The notes under the pieces: model-generated | Told to the model about the DNA's origin: nothing | Database searches by the model: none | Seen by the model: only the letters and a program-made list of their open reading frames with translations | Assembly (NCBI RefSeq): GCF_003336875.1 | Contig: NZ_QGNJ01000006.1 | Span: 1-64,000 of the forward strand | Direction: 5' to 3' | From: Oleisolibacter albus | Lineage (GTDB): Bacteria; Pseudomonadota; Alphaproteobacteria; Azospirillales; Azospirillaceae | DNA: 64,000 nucleotides | Translations under genes and position numbers: made by a program | Shown: in pieces, positions 52,868 through 61,168 of the stretch | Layout: each line of letters begins with the position of its first letter | How positions within the stretch are numbered: position 1 is the first letter of the stretch

Positions 52868-53533
52868 TCACAGCGGGATCATCTCGCCGCCGCGGTCGCT
52901 GGCGCGGCGATAGGCGGGGCGGGCGCGCAGTGCCTGTATCAGGGCGGCGATGCGGGGATAGCGGCCGGCCATGCCGGAGCGGGCCAGGAAGACCTCCAGC
53001 GGAAAACTCATCTGGATGTCGGCTGCCGAGAAGGCGGCGCCGGCGAACCAGGGGGTCCGGTCCAGTTCCGCCTCCCAGAAATCCGCATGCAGGCACAGCT
53101 GCGGATCGACGAACTGGCGCAGGGTTGCCTGGGCTATGCCGCGGGCAATGGGGCGGATGGGGAAGGGCACCCGTGACGGCAATGTGGTGAAAAGCAGTTT
53201 CAGCAGCAGCGGCGGCATGGCCGACCCCTCGGCATAATGCAGCCAGTAGCGGTAGCGCAGCCGTTCCGCCGTGTCGGGCGCCGGGACCAGCCGGCCGTTG
53301 CCGTAGCGCTCGATCACATAGTCGATGATGGCCCCGGATTCGGCGACAACCCGCTCCCCGTCGGTCAGCACCGGGGCCTTGCCCAGCGGATGCACCTGCC
53401 GCAGCGCCGCCGGCGCCAACATGGTGTGCGGGTCCCGCTGATGCTGCACGAACTCGTAGGGCAGATCCAGCTCCTCCAGCAGCCAAAGGATGCGGTGCGA
53501 GCGGGAATTGTTGAGATGGTGGACGGTGATCAT
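52868..53533 (-). CDS. Glutathione S-transferase
   Basis: A 221-aa cytoplasmic transferase. The thioredoxin-like N-terminal domain has ITVHHLNNSRSHRILWLLEE with the catalytic Ser in the N-terminal loop, HPLGKAPVLTDGERVVAESG (the cis-Pro and Ser motif for glutathione binding) near 48-67, and a helical C-terminal domain with FSAADIQMSFPL near 167. It is divergent from a TetR regulator that likely controls it. Confidence 0.88.
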   Translation of the reverse strand: MITVHHLNNSRSHRILWLLEELDLPYEFVQHQRDPHTMLAPAALRQVHPLGKAPVLTDGERVVAESGAIIDYVIERYGNGRLVPAPDTAERLRYRYWLHYAEGSAMPPLLLKLLFTTLPSRVPFPIRPIARGIAQATLRQFVDPQLCLHADFWEAELDRTPWFAGAAFSAADIQMSFPLEVFLARSGMAGRYPRIAALIQALRARPAYRRASDRGGEMIPL

Positions 53534-53634
53534 GCCGGGAATCCGTGACGTGAGGGCTGCTGCACCCCTGCGGTCGACCCGCGCGGGACGATTTGCCGCT
53601 TTCCGCGCTGGGGGCTGATGTTTACACTGTCAGC

Positions 53635-54207
53635 ATGATCAGCGATGATAACAATGTCAACATCAATGCGCGCCTTCGCCAATCCTATCACCACGGCGAT
53701 CTGCGGACGGCTCTGATCGACGCGGGCCTGTCGCTGCTGGCGTCGGGACCTGCGGACGCATTGTCCCTGCGTGGGATGGCGCGTGCAGCCGGTGTCAGCG
53801 CCACGGCGGTTTACCGCCATTTCCCCGACAAGGCGGCGCTGCTGGCGGCCCTGGCCGCGGAAGGCCTTGTCCGGCTGGGCGAGGCGCAACGGCAGGCCGC
53901 TGAGGCGGCCGGTGGCGGCCTGGCCGGCTTCATTGCCACGGGTCGGGCCTATGTCCGCTTCGCCCTGGCCAATCCCGCCCTGTTCCGTCTGGCGGTTGCC
54001 GCGCCGGGCGATGCCGCGGCGCCGGACACCGAACCCGGCGCCCTGCTGCGGGCCAATGCGGCCGCCCATCTCGGCCTGCCGCCGGATCACCCCGATGTGT
54101 CGGTTCTGGCTCTGCGGGTGTGGTCGCGCGCCCATGGGCTGGCCATGCTGATGCTGGATGGTCAGATCCCGGCCAGCGATGCGATCATCGACCAGGTAAT
54201 CGGATGA
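53635..54207 (+). CDS. TetR/AcrR-family regulator
   Basis: A 190-aa regulator. The helix-turn-helix is LSLRGMARAAGVSATAVYRH, followed by FPDKAALLAALAAEG. The C-terminal ligand domain resembles the TetR_C_33/WHG type (RAYVRFALANPALFRLA). I start at the ATG at 53635; the short upstream frame lacks a ribosome site. TTTACACTGTCA at 53621-53632 is a partial inverted repeat in the gap to the GST gene and may be its operator. Confidence 0.85.
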   Translation: MISDDNNVNINARLRQSYHHGDLRTALIDAGLSLLASGPADALSLRGMARAAGVSATAVYRHFPDKAALLAALAAEGLVRLGEAQRQAAEAAGGGLAGFIATGRAYVRFALANPALFRLAVAAPGDAAAPDTEPGALLRANAAAHLGLPPDHPDVSVLALRVWSRAHGLAMLMLDGQIPASDAIIDQVIG

Positions 54208-54323
54208 CGTCGCATGGCCCGGTCTGTGAAGAAGGCGGTGTTCCCTGTCCGCGGGTTCCGGGTGCGGCGGGACAGGTCCCACGGGTGCCTCCGGCCAACC
54301 AGAGACAGGGAGTATGAGGCGCA

Positions 54324-55730
54324 ATGACCGGCACGATGACGAAGACGGACGCCCTGGCCCTGGGCCGGTTGGACGCCCACGCCCAGGCGGCGCTGCTGCG
54401 GACCGGGGCGCTGTCGCCGGCCGAACTGGTGGAGGCGGCCATCCTGCGCATCGAGGCGCTGGACCCACAGCTGAACGCCGTCAGCTGGCGGGCCTTCGAG
54501 ATGGCACGGGGCCAGGCCGTGGGGCCGCTGCCGGCGCGTCCGCTGGCCGGCGTGCCCTGTCTGCTGAAGGATTCCCTGGATTATCCCGGCATGCCCAGCC
54601 GCGGCGGGTCGGCCAGCCGGTCGCTGGCGCCGGTGCAGCGCGCCTTCCCCTATGTGCGGCGGCTGGAGGCGGAGGGGCTGATCCCCCTGGGCAAGAGCGC
54701 GATGCCGGAGTTCGGCCTGCTGGGCGTGACCGAGCCGGTCATCGCGGCCCCCACGCGCAATCCCTGGTCGCCCGCCCATTCCCCCGGCGGTTCCAGCGGC
54801 GGGGCAGGGGCGGCGCTGGCCGCCGGTCTGGTGCCACTGGCCCATGGCAGCGACGGCGCCGGCTCCATCCGCATTCCGGCGTCCTGCTGCGGTCTGGTTG
54901 GGCTGAAGCCGGGGCGGGGGGCCACGGTGCGGGTGCGCGCCCGCCATGTCATCGAGGATCTGCTGGTGGGCGACGGGCTGATGGCGCGCAGCGTGCGCGA
55001 CGTGGCCTGGGGCTTCGCCATCGCCCATCCCGACCGGCCGCCGCCGGTCACCGGCCCCGACCGCCGGCGCCTGCGTATCGCTCTGGTGCTGCCGACCCTG
55101 GCCGGCATCCCGCCCCATCCTGATCTGGTGGAGGCGGTGGAGCACACCGCCACGCTGTGCCGCGCCCTGGGACACAGCGTGGTGGAGCGGGACTGGCCCG
55201 TGGACGGACCGGCCGTGGATGCGGCGGAGCGCACCCTGTGGTGCCATATCGGGGCCGATTGCGTGGATGCGGTGCGGGCGGCGGGTGCCGACCCGGATCA
55301 GGTGCTGGAGCCCTGGACCAACGCCCTGGGCCGCTTTGCCGAGGCGCTGCCGCCAGCGGCGCTGGAGCGCGCCTATGACCAGATCGGCACACTGCCCCGG
55401 CAGCTGGCCGCCTTCTACCGCGACGTCGATGTGCTGCTGACGCCGACCCTGGCCGGCCCGCCGCCGGTGCTGGGCTTCATGGCACCGGATGTGCCGGGTG
55501 AACTGCTGATGGAGCGGATGTTCGGCTGGCTGGGCTATACCCCGCTGCAGAATGTCTCCGGCACGCCGGCCATCACCCTGCCGCTGCACTGGAATGCCGA
55601 CGGCCTGCCCATCGGAGTCATGCTGGCCGGCGACCGCGGGGCGGAGGAGACCCTGCTGCGGCTGGCCTTCGAGCTGGAGGCGGCCCAGCCCTGGGCCGGG
55701 CGCTGGCCGCCCGTCTCCGTCGCCGTCTGA
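54324..55730 (+). CDS. Amidase (amidase-signature family)
   Basis: A 468-aa hydrolase with the Ser-cisSer-Lys triad: Lys82 in CLLKDSLD, cis-Ser157 in SPGGSSGGAG and Ser181 in GSIRIPASCCGLVGLKP. The pattern is that of AmiE/GatA-like amidases that hydrolyse simple or aryl amides. Context (TetR, GST) suggests detoxification or xenobiotic use, but the substrate is unknown. A short gap with AGGGAG leads to the ATG. Confidence 0.88.
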   Translation: MTGTMTKTDALALGRLDAHAQAALLRTGALSPAELVEAAILRIEALDPQLNAVSWRAFEMARGQAVGPLPARPLAGVPCLLKDSLDYPGMPSRGGSASRSLAPVQRAFPYVRRLEAEGLIPLGKSAMPEFGLLGVTEPVIAAPTRNPWSPAHSPGGSSGGAGAALAAGLVPLAHGSDGAGSIRIPASCCGLVGLKPGRGATVRVRARHVIEDLLVGDGLMARSVRDVAWGFAIAHPDRPPPVTGPDRRRLRIALVLPTLAGIPPHPDLVEAVEHTATLCRALGHSVVERDWPVDGPAVDAAERTLWCHIGADCVDAVRAAGADPDQVLEPWTNALGRFAEALPPAALERAYDQIGTLPRQLAAFYRDVDVLLTPTLAGPPPVLGFMAPDVPGELLMERMFGWLGYTPLQNVSGTPAITLPLHWNADGLPIGVMLAGDRGAEETLLRLAFELEAAQPWAGRWPPVSVAV

Positions 55731-55763
55731 CGCCGGTTTCCGTCCCCGGACGGAAGGGCAGTG

Positions 55764-56600
55764 TCAGCCCGGCAGGCCCAGGATGGCGCGGCAGGCCGCG
55801 GGCGGGGGCGGCGGCTCCACCGGACGGGGCGGGGTCGCCGGCGGCTTCGGCGGCTCGAACCAGCTCATCAGCTCGGCATCGCAGCCTTCGCCCGCTGGCA
55901 CCGGGTCCTGGCGCACGCAGTCTGCCGCGTCGCGCGGGCAGTCCAGCCGCACATGGAAATGGGCGGCATGGCCGAACCAGGGGCGGATCTTGTGCAGCCA
56001 GCGCCGGTCGCCGTTCACCTGTTCGCACAGGGCCAGCTTGATGGCGGGATTGACGAAGATGCGGGCCACCCGCGTGTCGGTGGCGGCCAGTTTCAGCAGG
56101 GCGATCTGGGCCGGGCCGAAGCGGCGCGGATCGACCCGCCGTGTCGTGCTGTCGACCATGCTGGGAAAGTCGTCCCGTTCCCGCGCGGCGGCGGGCAGGC
56201 GCGGTTGCGACAGGTCGAACCACAGATCCACATCGAGGCCGGTCTGATGGCTGGCATGCATGCCGGGCAGGCGACCGCCGCGGGCGCCGGCCAGATCGCC
56301 CACCAGCAGCAGGCCCAGCCTTTCCGTCGCCACCTGGGCCGCCAGCACCTGGACATAGGCCACCAGCTCGGGATGGCCGAAGGTGCGGTGGCGCGACAGG
56401 TTCACCGCCTGATAGCCGGGGCCGTCGGGCGGCAGCGGGGCCGCGCCGCCGATGCAGCCATTGGCATAGCTGCCGATGGGATGCGGCGGCCCGCCCGAGG
56501 GCAGCAGATCCGCTGCCCCCGCGGCCGCGGCGCCCGTCGTCGTCAGCAGGGGCAGGCTTGCGGCCAGGACCAGGGCCGGAAACAGGTGGCGGACGGACAT
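55764..56600 (-). CDS. mepA: Penicillin-insensitive murein endopeptidase
   Basis: A 278-aa periplasmic zinc peptidase of the LAS group that cuts D-Ala-mDAP cross-links. I set the start at 56600, which gives a signal peptide (ALVLAASLPLLTTTGAAAAG). The core includes SYANGCIGGA, NLSRHRTFGHPELVAYVQ, the metal motif HASHQTGLDVDLWF and the second motif AAHFHVRLDCP. A Pro-rich C-terminal tail is present. It lies downstream of the exopolysaccharide genes on the same strand and may assist envelope passage, or be unrelated. Confidence 0.9.
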   Translation of the reverse strand: MSVRHLFPALVLAASLPLLTTTGAAAAGAADLLPSGGPPHPIGSYANGCIGGAAPLPPDGPGYQAVNLSRHRTFGHPELVAYVQVLAAQVATERLGLLLVGDLAGARGGRLPGMHASHQTGLDVDLWFDLSQPRLPAAARERDDFPSMVDSTTRRVDPRRFGPAQIALLKLAATDTRVARIFVNPAIKLALCEQVNGDRRWLHKIRPWFGHAAHFHVRLDCPRDAADCVRQDPVPAGEGCDAELMSWFEPPKPPATPPRPVEPPPPPAACRAILGLPG

Positions 56601-56712
56601 GCGGCTTTCCCTTCCGGCCCGATGCCGGGTGCCCGCAGTCTCCGTCGGACGGGCCGGGCGATCAAGCCCCGGCGATCCTGATCCTTGCTGGGGTGCCGCG
56701 GGCGGGCCGGGA

Positions 56713-57522
56713 TCAGAATCCGACCCAGAGGGCCAGCAGCCCGCCCAGCTCGTTGCCGTCGTTGCGGCCGCCGACGGCCTTGTTGGCGCCGATCTGCACT
56801 GAGACGGTGGGGGTGAGCTGCTGCACCGCCGAGAGCTGGAGCTTATAGCGGCGGGTCTGGTCATAGCCGTTGCCGGCATGGCCCAGGGTGACGGTGTTGA
56901 AGGATTGCAGCAGCAGCATGAGGTCGGCCTGCGGCCGGAGCCCGAGGGTCAGGTCGAGATTGGCCTCGTTGGCCGGTGCGCCGGTACGCTGGCGCCAGGC
57001 CAGCTGCCCGTCGAAGAAACCGGGAAGCCCGGCCAGAGTCAGGTTGCGGCCGTACAGGACCCGCATTTCGGCATCGGCATGGCCGGAGCCGAGCGCCGGA
57101 CTGTCATCGCTGTCATAGAACAGCGGCAGGCGCAGCATGGGCTGGAACGACAGCACCGAATCCGTGCCGCGCCAGACCGCCCGGGTGAAGCCCAGTTCCG
57201 TATCGGTCAGGCCAGTGGTGCGGTCGGTGCCGCCGCCGCTGCGATCGGCCGACAGACGTTGCAGCGTCGGCTTCAGGAACAGGCTGGTTTCGGCGTCCAG
57301 GCCCCAGGTCAGCAGGGGCGACAGCTCCCATTTGCGGAACTCCAGCCCGCGGCCGCTGTCCCGCCCGTCGAAGCCGGCGTCGGAGCGGGAGGCGCCGAGG
57401 GTCAGGATCATCTGCCCCGTGCCTTCGGCCAGGGGCCAGGCTCCGGCGCAGACCGGGCCGGCCGCCAGGGGGGACAGGGTCAGCAGCAGAGCCAGCAGCG
57501 GGGGGCGGAGGAACAGGTTCAT
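56713..57522 (-). CDS. Outer-membrane beta-barrel protein of the polysaccharide cluster
   Basis: A 269-aa secreted protein. The ATG at 57522 yields a clear signal peptide (LLALLLTLSPLAAGPVCAG). The rest has alternating strands rich in Tyr, Trp and Leu and ends in an aromatic residue (LALWVGF), the outer-membrane assembly signal. It resembles the PF13557-like transporter barrels. With the synthase and membrane genes upstream, it is a candidate outer-membrane exit channel, though it lacks the TPR part of BcsC or PgaA. Confidence 0.7.
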   Translation of the reverse strand: MNLFLRPPLLALLLTLSPLAAGPVCAGAWPLAEGTGQMILTLGASRSDAGFDGRDSGRGLEFRKWELSPLLTWGLDAETSLFLKPTLQRLSADRSGGGTDRTTGLTDTELGFTRAVWRGTDSVLSFQPMLRLPLFYDSDDSPALGSGHADAEMRVLYGRNLTLAGLPGFFDGQLAWRQRTGAPANEANLDLTLGLRPQADLMLLLQSFNTVTLGHAGNGYDQTRRYKLQLSAVQQLTPTVSVQIGANKAVGGRNDGNELGGLLALWVGF

Positions 57523-57583
57523 CATCTCACCAGCGGGGCCGGGCAAAGGAAGGGGCAGAGGAGGTGGCGACGGAAGGACGGGG

Positions 57584-59149
57584 TCATGGGCGGGATGGCC
57601 GGTCGGGCAGCCGCCACAGGCGCCAGGGACCGATGGCGGCCACCAGTGTGGCGCCCGGCGGACCATCCCGCCAGACGCCGGCCAGGGCGCGTCCGATGCG
57701 GTCGCGCAGGCCACGGGGCGTGTCGGGGTCCTGGACCGCGACATAGCGGCTGGACAGGGCGCCGGCCAGCAGGTCGGCCTTCAGCCGGTCGGTGCTGGTC
57801 AGCAGCAACCCCTCGGCCGTGCCGCGGGCCGGCACGACCAGTCCGGACACGGTGGCGTCGATGGCGACATCCTGGTAGCCGCGCAGCAGCTTGCCGAAGG
57901 CGTTGTCCTGGGCGGCGGCGCTCTCGGCCACCACCGACCCGCGCATGGCCGCCTGCCAGGCAGCACCGGCCGGGGCGGCGGCATAGTCCTGCGCCGTCCA
58001 GCCGCCGCGCAGTCCCAGGGTCAGCAGCAGCAGCAGCACCGAGGCCGGGAGGCGGGCCGGCCGTGCCGCGGCGGCGCCCATGGCCAGCACCGGCAGCAGA
58101 TAGGGCAGCATCTGGCCGGGATGGTCGAGATAGCGGCTGACGCTGGCGATAAGGATGGCGGCCAGCACCGAGGCGGCCAACAGCAGCACGGTCCAGCGGG
58201 CATGGCGGTCATGGATGCGGGCAACGGCCACCGGCAGCAGCGGGACGCTGCCCAGCAGCATCAGCCCCACCGCGGCCAGACCCGCCGGCCGGTCATGGCT
58301 CCATAGCATCAACCAGGGGTAGCGGCCCAGATCGGCCGCGGCTCCGCGGATGGCGGCATCGACGCTGGCGGCGAAGGCCAGGGCCGAGCCGCCGAAGATC
58401 CAGTTGGTGTAGAGATAGCCGCCCAGCGTGAACAAGACCGGGAACAGCAGCACCAGCAGCACGCCCAGCACCGAGCGCACCATCAGCGACGGCGGCGCCA
58501 GGGCCACCAGGGCGGGCAGCAGCGCCAGCACCAGATAGGCCCCGGACGGGGCGCTGAACAGCATCAGCGCCAGGGCGGACCCGACCAGGGCCATGGCGTT
58601 GACGTCGCCTGCCCGCCGCACCCGGATCAAAGCCGGGATCATCAGGGTCAGTGCCAGCAGCGCCAGCGGGGTGCCGTCGCCGGCGGCAATCGCCTGCTGC
58701 AGGGCGGGGTGGGCCAGCAGCAGCAGGGCGGCCAGGCCGGAGACGGCGCGGCCATAGCCGCCACTGGCGATCTGGCCGGCCCAGGCCGCGGCCAGCCCGG
58801 CCCCGGCCAGTACATTGACCAGGACCGGCAGCGGCACGCCGCCGGTCCCAGGCAGCAGGCCCAGCAGCAGATCGGCCATCAGCGGCAGCGGCGGGAAGGT
58901 GATGGCGAACAGGTCGCGGAAAGCACTGGCGTCGGAGGCGGCCAGCAATGCCGTGCGCCACCGGTCGGCGGCGGTGTCGGTGACATAGCCGGCCTGCAGC
59001 ACCCATTGCACCTGTCCGGCACAGAGCAGCAGTCCCAGGGCGAACCAGAGCCAGCCCAGCGGCAGCAGGTCGCGGCGATGACGGCCGGTCGTGGCGGGGG
59101 CAGCGGGAGGGACCGACGACGGGCGGCCGGCGAGATCCAGCGCCGTCAT
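57584..59149 (-). CDS. Polytopic membrane protein of the polysaccharide cluster
   Basis: A 521-aa protein with about ten hydrophobic helices (for example LPLGWLWFALGLLLCAGQVQ and ALVGSALALMLFSAPSGAYL) followed by a soluble C-terminal domain of ~150 residues. No known family is visible; a GT-C-like transferase, flippase or polymerase is possible. The start overlaps the GT2 stop by four bases (ATGA). The longer frame reaching 59905 runs antisense through the GT2 gene and is not real. Confidence 0.7.
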   Translation of the reverse strand: MTALDLAGRPSSVPPAAPATTGRHRRDLLPLGWLWFALGLLLCAGQVQWVLQAGYVTDTAADRWRTALLAASDASAFRDLFAITFPPLPLMADLLLGLLPGTGGVPLPVLVNVLAGAGLAAAWAGQIASGGYGRAVSGLAALLLLAHPALQQAIAAGDGTPLALLALTLMIPALIRVRRAGDVNAMALVGSALALMLFSAPSGAYLVLALLPALVALAPPSLMVRSVLGVLLVLLFPVLFTLGGYLYTNWIFGGSALAFAASVDAAIRGAAADLGRYPWLMLWSHDRPAGLAAVGLMLLGSVPLLPVAVARIHDRHARWTVLLLAASVLAAILIASVSRYLDHPGQMLPYLLPVLAMGAAAARPARLPASVLLLLLTLGLRGGWTAQDYAAAPAGAAWQAAMRGSVVAESAAAQDNAFGKLLRGYQDVAIDATVSGLVVPARGTAEGLLLTSTDRLKADLLAGALSSRYVAVQDPDTPRGLRDRIGRALAGVWRDGPPGATLVAAIGPWRLWRLPDRPSRP

Positions 59150-61155
59150 TGGTTCATGCTGGCCATCGCCTTGGCCACCTCCTGCTTGGTGACGGCGGAG
59201 AGGCCGTGCTGGGTCTTTTCCCAGTAGAAGGGATTGCGGACCAGCTGCCACAGGGCCTTGTAGGCGGCCACCGACATCAGGGCCCAGTAGCCCGCCACGG
59301 TCAGGCCCCAGGGGGCCAGGCTCATCCAGCCGCGCTTCACCGGCGCGATGATGGAGAGGTAGGTGAACAGCCCGTTGCCGGCCAGCAGGTTGAACAGCGA
59401 CAGATAAAGCAGGGCCGTGGGGAACAGCGGATCGAGGAAGGTCCCGCCCACCAGCAGCCAGAAGGCATAGAAGGACCAGAAGATCGGGTTCAACACGCCC
59501 GACAGCATGGTGCCGCCGACAAAGAACTGAAACCCCCAGAAGCCGCCGGGACCGACCGAGCGGTACAGGTTCAGCGGGTGGCGCATATGCACGAGATAGG
59601 TCTGCATATAGCCCTTGATCCAGCGCGAGCGCTGGCGGACCCAGTTGGGGATGGAGACATTGGCCTCCTCGAATGTGGTCGAGTTGCAGACGGCGACCCG
59701 GTAGCCCTTCTGGGTCATGCGCACGCCGAGATCGGCATCCTCCGTCACGTTGAACGGATCCCAGGACCGCAGCTTCTTCAGCACATCCATGCGGAAATGG
59801 TTCGAGGTGCCGCCCAGCGGAATGGGAATACGCAGCTGCTCCAGCCCTGGCAGCATGTAATCGAACCAGAGAGAGTAATCGAGGGTGAACATCCGCGTCA
59901 GCCAATTCTCATTGGCATTGAAGTAGTTCAGCCGGCACTGCACGCAGGCGACCTGGTCTCCGGCCTTCTCGAAGGCGATAACCACCTTTTTCAACTGATC
60001 CGGCTCGGGCTGATCCTCGGCATCGAAGATGACGAGATAATCGCCGCGGGCAAAGTTCAGGGCGTAGTTGCAGGCCTTGGGCTTGGTCTGCGGTTTTGAC
60101 GCCGGCACGCGGATGATCTCGAACGTGCCCTCCAGGCCCAGGGACTTGGCGGCGTCGATGGTCTCGCGGTCGCCGGCCTCCAGCACCAGCTTGATATCCA
60201 GCTTGGCCATGGGATAGTCGAGCCGGCGCAGCGCCGCCGCCAGGATCGGCAGCACCTCCGGTTCCTTGTACATGGGCACCAGCACGGTGAAGACTGGCAG
60301 ATCCTCGTCGCGCAGGGCCTTGACCTCGGCGTCCGTGACCTTGCGGTCCACCAGCCGGGCATTGGCGCCAAACCAGACCAGCACCGTCTTCAGCAGAAAA
60401 TTGCCGAGATAGAACACCGCCATGACCACGTTCAGCGTGACCAGCGTACCGATGGGCGCGAAGGCCAGGCCGCCCAGCAGCAGCGACAGACAGCAATAGA
60501 GGAACAGGCCCTGCTGCGGCGTCACCACCTGACGGGCCGAATTCTCGGGGTCCATCTCGGCCAAGCCGTAGACGGCCTCGTGGCTGTACTCCTTCTCGAA
60601 GGTGCGCTGGAGGCTCCAGAGGATGTCGAACTTCGAGGTGACAACCAGCTGTGCGTCGGGACCATAGGCGGTCTCCGCGAAGGCCAGGGCTGCCGGGCCG
60701 GGGTCGGCGGTGGCGACGACGATGCGCCCATCCTGCCGCCGCCAGGGCAGCAGCAGCAGGCGGGCATACTCCTCCCGATGTTCCACCCGGGCCAGGGTGG
60801 GGTCGGGCCGGTCCCGCATCAGATCGACGAAATCCAGACCGAAGCGGCCGGCCAGGGTGCGATAGAAGTCGAACGGCCGCACCATGCCCTGGGACAGCAC
60901 GATGTCACCGAAGCGCACCTGCCATTTGCGCTGCAATGCCAGGGCCTTGTCCAACTGGTCCGGACGCAGCAGGCCGCGGGCTACCAGCAGTTCGCCGATG
61001 GGCAGTTCGCCGATGGGCAGTTCGCCGATGGGCAGATCCTCGCCGGCCCGGGTGCCGCCGGACAGGCCGGCGGCAGGTTGGCTGTCCCCCAATGCGGGTG
61101 CCAATGCCGGGGCTGGCGGTGCAGGCGGGGCGGGAACCAGGGACATGTCGGTCAT
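59146..61155 (-). CDS. GT2 processive glycosyltransferase with N-terminal MshEN c-di-GMP-binding domain
   Basis: A 669-aa inner-membrane polysaccharide synthase. Residues ~52-200 form an MshEN-type domain with the paired motifs IGELLVARGLLRPDQLDKAL and FGDIVLSQGMVRPFDFYRTL separated by a five-residue spacer, the c-di-GMP-binding layout. Two helices follow near 210-260, then the GT2 domain (VLVPMYKEPEVLPILAAAL), DAED near 400, TED near 480 and QRSRW near 512, then C-terminal helices. The whole resembles NfrB-like synthases, with the MshEN domain placed N-terminally here. A tandem PIGEL repeat precedes MshEN. It is coupled to the membrane protein downstream and likely polymerises a secreted glycan under c-di-GMP control. 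Confidence 0.88.
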   Translation of the reverse strand: MTDMSLVPAPPAPPAPALAPALGDSQPAAGLSGGTRAGEDLPIGELPIGELPIGELLVARGLLRPDQLDKALALQRKWQVRFGDIVLSQGMVRPFDFYRTLAGRFGLDFVDLMRDRPDPTLARVEHREEYARLLLLPWRRQDGRIVVATADPGPAALAFAETAYGPDAQLVVTSKFDILWSLQRTFEKEYSHEAVYGLAEMDPENSARQVVTPQQGLFLYCCLSLLLGGLAFAPIGTLVTLNVVMAVFYLGNFLLKTVLVWFGANARLVDRKVTDAEVKALRDEDLPVFTVLVPMYKEPEVLPILAAALRRLDYPMAKLDIKLVLEAGDRETIDAAKSLGLEGTFEIIRVPASKPQTKPKACNYALNFARGDYLVIFDAEDQPEPDQLKKVVIAFEKAGDQVACVQCRLNYFNANENWLTRMFTLDYSLWFDYMLPGLEQLRIPIPLGGTSNHFRMDVLKKLRSWDPFNVTEDADLGVRMTQKGYRVAVCNSTTFEEANVSIPNWVRQRSRWIKGYMQTYLVHMRHPLNLYRSVGPGGFWGFQFFVGGTMLSGVLNPIFWSFYAFWLLVGGTFLDPLFPTALLYLSLFNLLAGNGLFTYLSIIAPVKRGWMSLAPWGLTVAGYWALMSVAAYKALWQLVRNPFYWEKTQHGLSAVTKQEVAKAMASMNQ
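60988..61035 (-). repeat. 15-bp tandem repeat in the GT2 gene
   Basis: Three perfect copies of cagttcgccgatggg (60988-61002, 61003-61017, 61018-61032) plus three further bases. On the coding strand they encode the pentapeptide repeat PIGEL directly before the MshEN domain. Copy number changes by slippage would stay in frame. Confidence 0.85.
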
Positions 61156-61168
61156 GGCGCGCGCCGGA

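Noticed and set aside
57584-59905. 773-codon version of the polysaccharide-cluster membrane protein
   Set aside because: The first 252 codons run over the GT2 gene out of frame; the ATG at 59149 with a 4-base overlap is the natural start.
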